From Actinomadura violacea (GTDB taxonomy: Bacteria; Actinomycetota; Actinomycetes; Streptosporangiales; Streptosporangiaceae), in contig NZ_JAGEPF010000021.1 of the NCBI RefSeq assembly GCF_017573465.1, positions 171,448 through 235,447 of the forward strand: a DNA stretch of 64,000 bases. The letters run 5' to 3'. Of the stretch, positions 34,315 through 42,343 are shown in pieces. The notes beneath the pieces were generated by a model that had not been told where the DNA came from, searched no databases, and saw nothing but the letters and a program-made list of their open reading frames with translations. How positions within the stretch are numbered: the first letter of the stretch is position 1; each line of letters starts with the position of its first letter. The translations under genes were made by a program, and so were the position numbers.

Positions 34315-35352
34315 GTGCTCTCTCTCGGAGTGGCCGGGGCCCACGTGGCCGGGAACCTGGCCCGCCGGCTGTCCCCGGCGGACACCGAGATCACCGTGGT
34401 CAACGCCGCGCCGGACTTCGTCCAGCGGATGCGGCCGAACCAGCCGGCGGCCGGCCGGGACATCGAGGCCCCGCGGCTCTCCGACGTCTTCACGGGCACG
34501 GGGATCCGGCTGCGCCCGGCCCGAGTCACCGCAGTCGACCCCGAACGCCAGGTCGTCGCCGTGGCCGACTCCGACGGCGGCGGCGAGATCGACTACGACA
34601 CGCTCGTGTACGCGCTCGGCAGCCACAGCGACGACCAGAGCGTCCCCGGCGTGGCCGAGCACGCCTTCGACGTCGCCACCAGGCCTTCGGCACTGCGCCT
34701 GCGCGAGCACCTGGACAACCTGGACGGCCGGGGCGGCGGCGGGAAGGTACTGGTCGTCGGCGACGGGTTGACCGGCATCGAGACCGCCACCGAGATCGCC
34801 GAAACCCGGACCGGCCTGTCGGTGGCACTCCTCGCCCGCGGCGAGCCGGGAGCCCGGCTCTCCGCCGGAGCCCGCGGCCAGCTGCGCCGGGCCTGCGACC
34901 GGCTGGGCATCACCGTTGTCGAGCACACCGGCGTCGAAGCCGTCGAGGCCATGCGGGCGCGGTGCGCCGACGGTACCTTCCTGCCCGCCGACGCGACCGT
35001 CTGGACGGCAGGGTTCGCGGTCAGCCCCATCGCCGCCGCCGGGCTGGAAGTCACCCAGAACGGTCGGATCGTCGTCGACCGCACGATGCGGTCGGTCTCG
35101 CATCCGAACATCTACGCCGTCGGCGACAGCGTCCACACCCTCGGCGACAACGGCCTGCCGCTGCCGATGAACTGCGGTTCGGCCGGCTACACCGCCCGGC
35201 AGGCCATCGAGGCGATCGTGGGACGCCTGACCGGCCGCGAGATCGCGAACCGCAGGCTGGGCTACTGGTACAACGCCATCAGCCTCGGACGCCACGACGG
35301 GATCCTGCAACTGGCCGACGGTGCAGGGCAGGCGAAGCCGCACTACATCTGA
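34315..35352 (+). CDS. FAD-dependent NDH-2-like oxidoreductase, N-terminus doubtful
   Basis: A pyridine-nucleotide disulfide reductase fold protein of about 345 residues resembling type II NADH dehydrogenases. It has the NAD-binding motif VLVVGDGLTGIETATEIAE, the FAD ribityl motif HPNIYAVGDSVH and TVWTAGFAVSP. The N-terminal FAD site reads SLGVAGAHVAGN, so the first glycine of GxGxxG is replaced and the usual preceding residues are missing. The most likely start, a GTG at 34315, has its ribosome site too close. The gene may have lost its true 5' end when the neighbouring DUF3040 gene was joined to it. Its stop is three bases from a Tn3-type inverted repeat. Confidence 0.72.
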   Translation: MLSLGVAGAHVAGNLARRLSPADTEITVVNAAPDFVQRMRPNQPAAGRDIEAPRLSDVFTGTGIRLRPARVTAVDPERQVVAVADSDGGGEIDYDTLVYALGSHSDDQSVPGVAEHAFDVATRPSALRLREHLDNLDGRGGGGKVLVVGDGLTGIETATEIAETRTGLSVALLARGEPGARLSAGARGQLRRACDRLGITVVEHTGVEAVEAMRARCADGTFLPADATVWTAGFAVSPIAAAGLEVTQNGRIVVDRTMRSVSHPNIYAVGDSVHTLGDNGLPLPMNCGSAGYTARQAIEAIVGRLTGREIANRRLGYWYNAISLGRHDGILQLADGAGQAKPHYI

Positions 35353-35354
35353 GC

Positions 35355-35382
35355 GGGGTGTCCGGTTCGTGTTGCCGCTAAG
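35355..35382. repeat. Tn3-family terminal inverted repeat
   Basis: The segment starts GGGGTGTCCGG and ends CCGCTAAG, the outer and inner marks of Tn3-family ends (usually about 38 bases; this is 28). Its inner end contains the stop codon of the transposase fragment, as in intact Tn3 elements. GGGG faces the oxidoreductase stop, so the element entered right behind that gene. The other end was not found. Confidence 0.6.
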
Positions 35383-35563
35383 TGCCTGTCACGTTGATGT
35401 GCTTGCGGACGAACGGTGACAGCCGGGCGACGTCGTCGTCCAGCAGCGGGTAGCCGCCGGCGCGCAGGTGATTTAGAGCTCGGTCGATGTAGAAGCTGTT
35501 CCGCAGCGTGACGCAGTTGAGGACCAGGCCGAGCGCGCTGAGCACACTCGAACTGAAAGGCAC
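35378..35563 (-). pseudogene. Tn3-family transposase C-terminal fragment
   Basis: About 60 residues match the end of Tn3 TnpA proteins: ALGLVLNCVTLRNSFYIDRA and LLDDDVARLSPFVRKHINVT. The rest of the roughly 1000-residue transposase and the resolvase are gone. The stop lies inside the adjacent terminal repeat. The fragment breaks off near 35563 where a different open frame begins on the plus strand. Confidence 0.85.
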
Positions 35564-35573
35564 GGTGACCGGT

Positions 35574-35867
35574 ATGGAAGGCGATCAACCAGCACAGACC
35601 GAAGTGCCGCTGATCGGAGATGGTGTCACCCCCGACATCGTGCGAATCGGTGACAGGACCGCCCGCGCCGCCGCCGAAGCCGACCCGGTGTTCCGCCGCT
35701 TCTGGGACGAGGGCGACAAAGACCGGATGCCCCGAGCCGAAGTATGGCTGGTACACGAAGGCCCCACCCTCGCTGCCCGGCTCACCACGACCAGCCCAGA
35801 CCCGCAGCCATTCGGACGGTTGCAATCTGACGTCACCAGAGCACTGCCGGATTCTGAAAGTGTCTGA
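35574..35867 (+). CDS. hypothetical protein, 97 residues, possibly a fragment
   Basis: An open frame of 97 residues beginning MEGDQPAQTEVPLIGDGVTP, weakly preceded by GAAAGG. The first 30 residues recall the N-terminus of bacterial aminoglycoside-phosphotransferase-like proteins (VPLxGGxVTxxVVRVGD), but the remainder does not follow that family, so it may be a truncated copy joined to other sequence. It directly abuts the Tn3 fragment. No function can be assigned. Confidence 0.35.
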   Translation: MEGDQPAQTEVPLIGDGVTPDIVRIGDRTARAAAEADPVFRRFWDEGDKDRMPRAEVWLVHEGPTLAARLTTTSPDPQPFGRLQSDVTRALPDSESV

Positions 35868-35898
35868 ACGGATTGGCGTCCAGATCTCGGGCGGGTGT

Positions 35899-36039
35899 TC
35901 AGGCGAGCAGGAGCACGGCGTAGCAGGCAATCCAATGTTCGCCCGCGTAGTGGCTACCGGTTACGTGGGTGACGGCGGCATCAGTGTGGCGTTGGGCCGC
36001 TTCAAGCATGGCGGGGCTGCGCGGGTCGGGGTCGCTCAT
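35899..36039 (-). CDS. small hypothetical protein, 46 residues
   Basis: A short ORF starting MSDPDPRSPAMLEAAQRHTD and ending HYAGEHWIACYAVLLLA. The HTDAAVTHVTGSHYAGEHW pattern looks conserved and protein-like, with good third-position GC. I recall similar short proteins in streptomycete accessory regions but cannot name a family. No strong ribosome site is visible. It points away from the isochorismatase gene. Confidence 0.5.
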   Translation of the reverse strand: MSDPDPRSPAMLEAAQRHTDAAVTHVTGSHYAGEHWIACYAVLLLA

Positions 36040-36200
36040 ACTCAAGGAGTTCCTGTTCGGTCATCTCGACCAAGGGCACGGCCGAGGCCGGGCGGCCGGG
36101 TGGCTATCTGATGCCGGCTCAGTGATAGCGGTGCGAGAGTTGCGGGGCTCTGCCACGATCGTGTGCGCGGGTGATGACGCCTTACGTGGATCGGGGAGCC

Positions 36201-36908
36201 ATGCCGGCGGATGCCGAGGTGCGGCAGCACGAGTGGTGGATCGATCCTCGGGAGTACGCGCGGCATGAGGCTCGCCGTGGCCGCCGGTTCGCATTCGTGG
36301 AGCTCGTCCCGGCCTGTACCGCGCTCGTGGTGATCGACATGGTGCGGTTCTTCGTGTCCGACAACCCGTACTGCCGTGGCATCGTGCCGAACATCGGCCG
36401 CATCGCCGATGCCCTTCGGGCAGCGGGCGGTACGGTCGCCTGGGTCCTTCCGGCAGCCGGTGAGAGGACGCCGGTGCTGGATGAGTTCTACGGCCCGGAA
36501 ACAGCCGAGGCATACCGCGCGTCCGGCGGGACGGGGCCGCTGCCCGAGCGGCTGTGGCCGGAACTGGTGGTCCGGCCCGGTGATGTGCTGGTGGAGAAGA
36601 CCGCTCACAGCGCATTCTTTCCCGGCCGTTGTGCCCTTCCGGGTCTGCTGGAAGAGCGCGGAATCGACACCGTTCTGATCAGCGGAACCGTCACCAATGT
36701 GTGCTGCGAGTCCTCCGCTCGCGACGCCGCCACCCTCGGACTGCGGGTCATCATGGTCGCGGATGCCAACGCGGCACCACGCGACCAGGACCACAACGCC
36801 ACGCTGCACACCATCTACCGCTCCTTCGGCGACGTGCGCTCGACGTCCGACGTGCTCAAGATGATCCAGGCCCCCGACGCTGTGGAAACCGCTGCTCGTG
36901 ACCGATGA
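36201..36908 (+). CDS. isochorismatase-family cysteine hydrolase
   Basis: A cytoplasmic hydrolase of about 235 residues. The catalytic triad of the family is visible: aspartate in ALVVIDMVRFF, lysine in LVEKTAHSAF and cysteine in ISGTVTNVCCESS, with the cis-peptide motif just before the cysteine. Members hydrolyse amides or enol ethers such as nicotinamide, N-carbamoylsarcosine or isochorismate; substrate cannot be told from sequence. The ATG at 36201 is preceded by GGGGAG at two bases; a GTG at 36171 and ATG at 36174 are in frame. No metabolic partner lies nearby. Confidence 0.85.
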   Translation: MPADAEVRQHEWWIDPREYARHEARRGRRFAFVELVPACTALVVIDMVRFFVSDNPYCRGIVPNIGRIADALRAAGGTVAWVLPAAGERTPVLDEFYGPETAEAYRASGGTGPLPERLWPELVVRPGDVLVEKTAHSAFFPGRCALPGLLEERGIDTVLISGTVTNVCCESSARDAATLGLRVIMVADANAAPRDQDHNATLHTIYRSFGDVRSTSDVLKMIQAPDAVETAARDR

Positions 36909-37387
36909 GGCAGGCCAGGCGGGGTGACACCGCGTGATGTGCTTCGCGTCCAACACATCAGCTAGGAACGGTGGCTTCGAGAACCGACTCCGCTGGAAAG
37001 GTTACCTGCCCCCAGTGTCTCGGCACGGCATCGGCGCTGGCGCTGGACGTGTGGGTGGGCCCCGCGGCGCCGGAAAACGCCACGGTGGCGATAACAGCCC
37101 AGGTTGCGACGGTTGCCGACCTGCGTGATGAGATAATCACGGTTGATGCTTCCTTCGTTGGAGCATCTGACCTTGCGTCTCTCGCAAGCTCTCTATTCCC
37201 CTTACCGTGGGCTTCACCTCGTCACATTCGGCTGACCTCGAGCCATTCATGGTGACGAACGTGTATAAATCAGGCAGAAAAGCACTTGTTGCTGCTCGGG
37301 ACCCACGTCCGCCAAGGCCACTTTCGGCGACGAGTCCCCGTCCCAGCCCGATGAACTCGGCTGTTCTAAGACGGTCTGCGCTCGGGG
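36909..37387. other. intergenic stretch, lower GC, possible gene debris
   Basis: No convincing gene. One plus-strand frame from 36971 contains a single CPQC knuckle (KVTCPQCLGTASALALDV) but lacks a ribosome site and has atypical codon use after 37130, where GC drops to about half. It may be debris of a zinc-ribbon gene. The MerR gene ends convergently at 37388. Confidence 0.4.
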
Positions 37388-38329
37388 TCAGGGTGTTTGC
37401 AGGGCGTCGAGTGCTTCGGACATGGACGTGGCGAAGGACGTCCCGGGCGGGAGCCCTTCCGGGTCCCATCCGGGACCGCCGACCACCACCCGCAGCGGAG
37501 AGCGTGGGGCGGGCAGGTCGGCGAGCCAGGACGCGTCCCCGGTCTCGGCGGTCTGCGACCAGACGAACACCGTGTGAGCCCCGGCCCGGCGGATCGCGGC
37601 GGCCAGAGCCGGCACCGGCACGCGCGCCCCCAGCATGAGCCTCGGGGCGCCGGCCTCCGTCAGCGCGGCCGCCAGCGCGAGGATCGGCAGGCTGTGCTGC
37701 TCGTCCGGGGCGCACGCCAGCAGCACGGGGTCGCGGCCCTGCCGGCCCGGGCCCACGGCCATGGGCGGCGACGCCGTGACCAGGCAGCGCGACACCACCG
37801 CCGACAGCAGGTGCTCCACCTCCACATAGCTGCCGGTGGCCGCGTGCTTGCGCCCGATTCCGATCAGCACCGGCACCAGGACCTGGTCCCATGCCGCCGC
37901 GATGCCCTCCTGCCGCAGGGCGGAGCGCACCGCGTCGGTCATCGCGAGCTCGTCCATCGCCAACGCCGCCCGCGCCAGCCCGTCGACCTGCGCGGCCCGT
38001 GCGGCGTCGCGGCCGGCGGCCGGAGCGTCCAGGGGTATGTCGTCGGTCTCGTGGTCGCGCGGTGCCGGGGGCTCGCCGGACGGCGCGTCCAGGGCGGCTT
38101 CGGCGGCCTCGGCGGGTGGTGTCCCCTCGAGGATCAGCTGCTGCATCTGCCGGAGCCGGGCGAGGTCGCCGGAGGTGTAGCGGTTGTGGCCGGCGGGGTC
38201 GCGCCCGGTTGGGCCCATGCCGTACCGGCGATCCCATGTGTGCAGGGTGGAGGCCGTCACGCCCAGCCGGCCCGCCACCGCGTCCGCTCCGAGCCCGGCC
38301 TCTTCCTCCGCCGCCTCCCCCATGCTCAC
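37388..38329 (-). CDS. MerR regulator with B12-binding-like domain (CarH/LitR-like)
   Basis: A regulator of 313 residues. The N-terminal MerR helix-turn-helix is VAGRLGVTASTLHTWDRRYG followed by GHNRYTSGDLARLRQMQQL. The rest matches the helical and Rossmann halves of cobalamin-binding light sensors (VEVEHLLSAVVSRCL; LACAPDEQHSLPILALAAAL). In CarH the ligand motifs are Wx9EH and (E/D)xHxxG. Here the tryptophan position is histidine and the second motif reads EQHSLP. Cobalamin binding is thus plausible but altered. The GTG at 38329 has GAGGG six bases upstream. No carotenoid or photolyase genes, the usual targets, are adjacent. Confidence 0.82.
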   Translation of the reverse strand: MSMGEAAEEEAGLGADAVAGRLGVTASTLHTWDRRYGMGPTGRDPAGHNRYTSGDLARLRQMQQLILEGTPPAEAAEAALDAPSGEPPAPRDHETDDIPLDAPAAGRDAARAAQVDGLARAALAMDELAMTDAVRSALRQEGIAAAWDQVLVPVLIGIGRKHAATGSYVEVEHLLSAVVSRCLVTASPPMAVGPGRQGRDPVLLACAPDEQHSLPILALAAALTEAGAPRLMLGARVPVPALAAAIRRAGAHTVFVWSQTAETGDASWLADLPAPRSPLRVVVGGPGWDPEGLPPGTSFATSMSEALDALQTP

Positions 38330-38741
38330 CCAATACCCTCGTCCGGCGGGTCCATTAACGGCTTCACCAGGGCTTTCATTCACCATCCGAGGACGGCACG
38401 CACGCCGGCTGTCGGAGTGGCCTGCCGAGACCCTGACCGAGAAGATGCTCGACCGCCGCCCCGCCATGGCGTGAGCGGGGTCAGCGTGCACGGTTCCTCC
38501 GGCGCAAGCGCCGACTGAAGAACTAGGCACAGCGCGACGGGCCGACGGATGGTGTTCCATCGGATCTTGTCGGCCGGGTGGGTGCATGGTGAGCGGAGCG
38601 CCGATGCATATGTGCGGTCCGGCGCACCGAACCGCAAGTGTAAGGAGCCGGGCTGCGGGAAGTCGCGCAGCGGATCTGGCAGCTACATCCGGCTAGGCCC
38701 GTTCCTTGGATCAGATGCGGAGCCGGGTAAATAGGACGGCG
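38330..38741. other. intergenic stretch next to IS debris
   Basis: I see no supported gene. The left 150 bases hold the promoter region of the MerR gene. The right part leads into the IS5 transposase fragment and probably contains eroded IS sequence on the plus strand, but no further transposase motif could be read. Confidence 0.4.
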
Positions 38742-38822
38742 ATGTCGGTTCGCGCCGACTCCACGATCATGCGGGCGCACCAGCACGCGGACGCGACCGG
38801 CGGCTGCCAGCGGATGGTCTAG
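38742..38822 (+). pseudogene. IS5-family transposase fragment
   Basis: Twenty-six residues, SVRADSTIMRAHQHADATGG, match the first catalytic aspartate region (VSVDSTIVRAHQHAAGA) of actinobacterial IS5-type transposases. The match continues a few codons upstream (VNRTAM). The frame ends at TAG 38820 and directly abuts the acyl-CoA dehydrogenase fragment on the other strand. Confidence 0.65.
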
Positions 38823-38856
38823 CTCGGGCCGGGCATGGTCGGGTCGATGCGGCGGC

Positions 38857-39241
38857 TCAGCCGAGTTTCGGGGTGGCGCGGTCGATGATCGGGGCGAGGT
38901 CGAGGCCGGCGGGCAGGGTGCCGAAGGCGGCGCCCCAGTCGCCCGCGAGGCGCGATGCGCAGAAGGCGTCGGCGACGGCCGGGTGGCCGTGCCTGACCAG
39001 CAGGGATCCTTGCAGGACGAGGGCCATCCGCTCGACGATGCGGCGCGCGCGGACCTGGACCGTGTCGAGGTCCAGCAGGGACGCCTCGACGTCGGCGACG
39101 GCGGCGTCCAGGTGCGGGTCCGCCCCGGCGGCCGCGCGGACCTCGGCGAAGAACGCCTCGACGGTCTGCGGCTCCTTGGCCATCGCCCGAAGCACGTCCA
39201 GCGCCGCGACGTTGCCGGAGCCCTCCCAGAGTCTGCGGAGG
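38857..39241 (-). pseudogene. 3' fragment of an acyl-CoA dehydrogenase gene
   Basis: About 125 codons corresponding to the C-terminal end of the acyl-CoA dehydrogenase encoded at 55403-57028 (WEGSGNVAALDVLRAMAKEP, SLLVRHGHPAVADAFCASRL, WGAAFGTLPAGLDLAPIIDR). The frame starts abruptly at 39241 with no start codon and joins unrelated, AT-richer DNA leading to the integrase. By eye the two copies agree at roughly two thirds or more of residues, so this is a paralogue fragment rather than a fresh duplication. Confidence 0.85.
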
Positions 39242-39371
39242 CGTAGATCTTAAGGTAAAATCGCAGGTATGCATATCTCTTAATCAAGCTCAGTGATGGT
39301 GGGTGCGAGGCTGTGTCAGGCAGTCCGCTAGCCGGTTCGCTAACTCGTTCTCCGGTTGAGAGGAGGAGTCG

Positions 39372-40924
39372 ATGCGACAGCCGTACGTAGTCAGGAAGGC
39401 CGGCAAGCGCACCGGGGCGACCCGGTACACGAGGATGTACTACGACGCGACCAGGACGCCCCGGTCGGCCGGCACCTACAACGACGAACCGGAGGCACTG
39501 ACCGCCGCCGGCCAAGAGCAGGACAAGCCTGCGAGCGGCGTCCTTGGGGAGATGACGCTGGCGCAGAGACGCGCGCTGACGTTCGAGGAGTTCTAGTCGA
39601 TCTTCCAGCGGCATCACCGGGTCGAGCCGAACACGATGCAGACCTACTTCGGGACCTGGATCAACCACGTCCGCCCGTACCTGAAGGCCGCTCGGGTGGC
39701 GATATTCGACTCGGCTCGCGCCATCCAGTACTTCACCTGGCTGGCGGAGGCGGAACGGACGGTGAACACGCGACGGGCCTGCAGGACGGTCCTCTCGGCG
39801 ATGATCGGTCTGTCGATCCGGCTGGGCTACCGCTGCGACAACCCCGTCCGGGGACTGAACGTCGGAAAACAGGCCGCGCACAAGGACATCAAAGTCATCA
39901 ACGAGACGGTGTTCTGGGAGTTGTGCGACAAGCTGCCGCTGCCGACACAGCGACTGTTGCCGAGTACATCATCTCCACCGGAGTCCGCTTCTGCGAAGCG
40001 ATCTCTTTCCAAGAGGAAGACCTGGACTACGACACCGGCATGCTGAAGGTGTGCCGGTCGACCGTCGAGGTGGCCAAGCAGTTCCACCCGACCGCGGGCC
40101 GGTTCGTGACCCGCCCCTACACCAAGAACGGCGAACACCGCCGATTCAAAATCGGCAGGCCGTTGGTGGAGAAGATCCGCGCCCACGTTCGAGAACACGA
40201 CCTGAAAACCGGTGACCTGATCTTTCCGGTGCGGCTGTTCAAGCCGTAGACGGCGTGGGTCAACCTCCCACGCTGCACCCCAGAGGAGAGGCAGGCCGCA
40301 GCGAGGACCATCTTCATCTCACCGGTCACCGGTGGGTGGGTCACCCACACCAAGGTCAGTACTTACCGCAAGCACGGATGCAGGTGCCGGCCGTGCGTGC
40401 AGGCATACCGTGACTATCGGTCGGCGTATCGGGTGCAGGCCATGGCCCGCAAAGGCAAGGTTGCTCGCCAGCGGGTCCGCCGGGACGGCAACGACTACCT
40501 GGCGTCCAGTGAGTGGAGCACCCTGTGGATCCCGGCCCGCAGGGCCGTCGGCGTCGACATGACCCCGTACCAGTTGCGGCACTCCCACGCCTCTCTCCTG
40601 CTGGCGCATGGTGTCCCGCTGCCAGACGTTCAGGCCCGGCTGGGCCACAACGATCTGACCTCCACCACCCACCACGTATGGGCACTAGCTGAGGAAAGTG
40701 AGGCCGCGGCGACCACGATGAATGTGCTGCTGGGCTATGAGGTCAAGCAGCCGGACCCGCAGGAGGCGATGCTCGCGCGCATGGAGGCCATGATGAACCG
40801 CATGCAAGCCATGATCGACCCTCCTCTCGCCCGCCGGATCGCAGCCGAAAGCCCCACGTCCCGCCCAGGCCTACACCTGGTCACCGACACCCTCACCGCC
40901 ATGCAAATCCCAACCGGCAACTAA
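39372..40924 (+). pseudogene. degenerate tyrosine-type site-specific integrase
   Basis: A phage or plasmid integrase of about 515 codons after correction. The start has GGAGGAG and an N-terminus RQPYVVRKAGKRTGATRYTR. Then come an amber stop at 39594, a frameshift near 39955 and another amber at 40247. The catalytic domain shows arginine I in STGVRFCEAISF and the second box in TPYQLRHSHASLLLAHGVPL, LGHNDLTST. The position of the nucleophilic tyrosine reads valine (TTHHVWAL). The first histidine of the HxxR box is a tyrosine. A cysteine-rich insert (KHGCRCRPCVQAYRDYR) is typical of actinobacterial integrases. It is inactive unless stops are suppressed. Confidence 0.85.
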
Positions 40925-40935
40925 CAGCAGTACTT

Positions 40936-41151
40936 GGCGATCCCCCTCAGCCTGAGATAGGCGCGGGGCCGCCATCGAGCCAGCGGCCACGCACCTGGTC
41001 AGAACGCATCCCCGCAGGCGCGGGGCCGACCGTTCGATCGCGTGGCCGAGATCCCACCACTGGGGACCATCCCCGCGCGGGGATGGTCCGACAGTGATCA
41101 ACGTGCCGAGCGGTCAGCAGACGTCGGCCCCGCGCCCGCGGGGATGGTCCC
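40936..41151. CRISPR. relic type I-E-like CRISPR with two outward-pointing halves
   Basis: Two 29-base repeats in opposite orientation lie at 41002-41030 (minus-strand sense) and 41123-41151 (plus-strand sense), 24 of 29 positions alike. Each contains the CCCCGC...GCGGGG stem of type I-E repeats. Between them, 41064-41089 is a perfect 26-base palindrome formed by two half repeats (GGACCATCCCCGCG joined to its mirror). The sequences between repeats and palindrome are both 32 bases (41031-41062, 41091-41122), the type I-E spacer length. A degenerate repeat ends at 40973, as expected of a trailer end. No cas gene or leader is in the window. Confidence 0.72.
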
Positions 41152-41276
41152 GGACACGTGGTTGTGGTGGCGCGGCGGGGAGTTGCGAGGTGGCTGGAAG
41201 CCACACCGGCTGGTTGCCCATACGGGTGGCGACTTGTGCGGGGAGAGCGAGCCTTCACCTGGAGGAGAGCACTAAC

Positions 41277-41530
41277 TTAGTCCATGAGTAAGACGCGCCT
41301 GCGCAGCAGCTCATGGTCGGCTCGGCCGTGCATCTGCCTCTTGATCATCTTGATGCGATTGACGTTGCCCTCCACGGGCCCTGAGCTGAGGGTGAGCCAG
41401 GCTTTGACAGCGTCCCAGTCGCGGCGCAGGCCTGCGGCGAAGCCGCGCAGCTCGCGGACGGGGCCGGCTACGGCGCGGTCCGCCCAGTCGTCGAGGTTCT
41501 TGCCGCCGGTTTTGGCGAGGCCGTGGCGGC
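41277..41530 (-). pseudogene. ISL3-family transposase C-terminal fragment
   Basis: About 80 codons matching the end of ISL3 transposases: RELRGFAAGLRRDWDAVKAW, SSGPVEGNVNRIKMIKRQMH and GRADHELLRRRVLL. The upstream catalytic part is missing; the frame breaks near 41530 and is replaced by the membrane-protein gene on the same strand. It lies just right of the CRISPR relic. Confidence 0.85.
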
Positions 41531-41545
41531 GGCCTGGGTGGCGGT

Positions 41546-41941
41546 TCAGGACGAGGTGCTGATGCCCGCCGCCCAGACGGCACCGATTACCAGCAACATG
41601 ACGATCATGGAGGTGGCGATCCAGGCCATCGCACCCCCGCTGGCTTTCGTGGTCGGGTCCTCGACCCACCGGTGGTAATCGCGGGTGATCTGACGTCGAA
41701 CCGGGGCGAGCATCACCGGGAACATGATCATGAGTGTCGTGTACAGGTAGAGGTTCTCGGCCAGCGTGTGGCTTTGGGCGAGACCTCGCACGCCGACCCC
41801 GACGATGCCGATGACCGGGAGCCAGAACTGCTTCTTGCGGTACTTCGGTACCTGGATGATCCACTGCATCGCGGCGAGATTGACCAGAGTGGCGCCCACC
41901 GCGATCAGCGTCCATGCGCCGGTGGTCAGCGACAAGAACAC
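41546..41941 (-). CDS. hypothetical multi-pass membrane protein
   Basis: An unrecognised protein of 131 residues with about four hydrophobic segments (AWTLIAVGATLVNLAAMQWI; FWLPVIGIVGVGVRGLA; LYLYTTLMIMFPVMLAPV; IATSMIVMLLVIGAVWAAG). The GTG at 41941 has AGGGGG six bases upstream. A longer in-frame start at an ATG near 41986 would place the start codon inside a 17-base-pair hairpin and lacks a ribosome site. Its leader therefore contains that hairpin (41958-41997). The gene end joins ISL3 debris directly and the C-terminus could be altered. Function unknown. Confidence 0.6.
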   Translation of the reverse strand: MFLSLTTGAWTLIAVGATLVNLAAMQWIIQVPKYRKKQFWLPVIGIVGVGVRGLAQSHTLAENLYLYTTLMIMFPVMLAPVRRQITRDYHRWVEDPTTKASGGAMAWIATSMIVMLLVIGAVWAAGISTSS

Positions 41942-42343
41942 AGGAAGCCCCCTTCGAGCCTGAACCCCATGAGTCTCAACACTCATGGGGTTCAGGCCAG
42001 CGTATGTCGACGAGCAGTGGCCCCTGATCAATGACCCTCCGCCGGGCTGCGCAGGGCGGTGCTGTGCTCTGGCTCCGCAGCACTGCATCAGGCATCCCAT
42101 GCCAGGCACCGCCCGGGGCGCGCACGTCCTGAACACCGATGTTTCACCGACGTCATCAAATCCGGCACCCTTCGGAGGGCACGCGCTAACCCGGGGGCGG
42201 GCAACGGCTCGGGACGACCTTGGACGGGTGTGGACGTGCGGGGATCACGGGTTGCGGGTGACGGCTTCTGGCTGCGGTGGTGGCCCTCTGCTGCAAGGCC
42301 GTGGTGGAGGAGTGGCAGGGCGCCGGGACGAACCAGGAGGTCG
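41942..42343. other. intergenic stretch with the hairpin, otherwise empty
   Basis: Apart from the hairpin at its left end, I see no gene with a ribosome site and no recognisable repeat. It separates the membrane-protein gene from the end of the sigma-factor gene on the same strand. Confidence 0.4.
41958..41997. promoter_or_regulatory. long hairpin in the leader of the membrane-protein gene
   Basis: Arms of 17 bases (GCCTGAACCCCATGAGT and its exact complement) enclose the six-base loop CTCAAC. No T-run follows on either strand, so it is not a standard terminator. It could be an attenuator, a replication or transfer site, or an element end. Confidence 0.6.

Noticed and set aside
36971..37255. 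A 94-residue plus-strand gene with a CPQC motif
   Set aside because: There is only one CxxC, no ribosome site and an abrupt change in composition in the middle, so I list it only as possible debris.
40947..41258. A minus-strand ORF of about 100 residues with repeated PAPAG and SPRARG patterns
   Set aside because: These patterns are the translation of CRISPR repeats, a common false gene.
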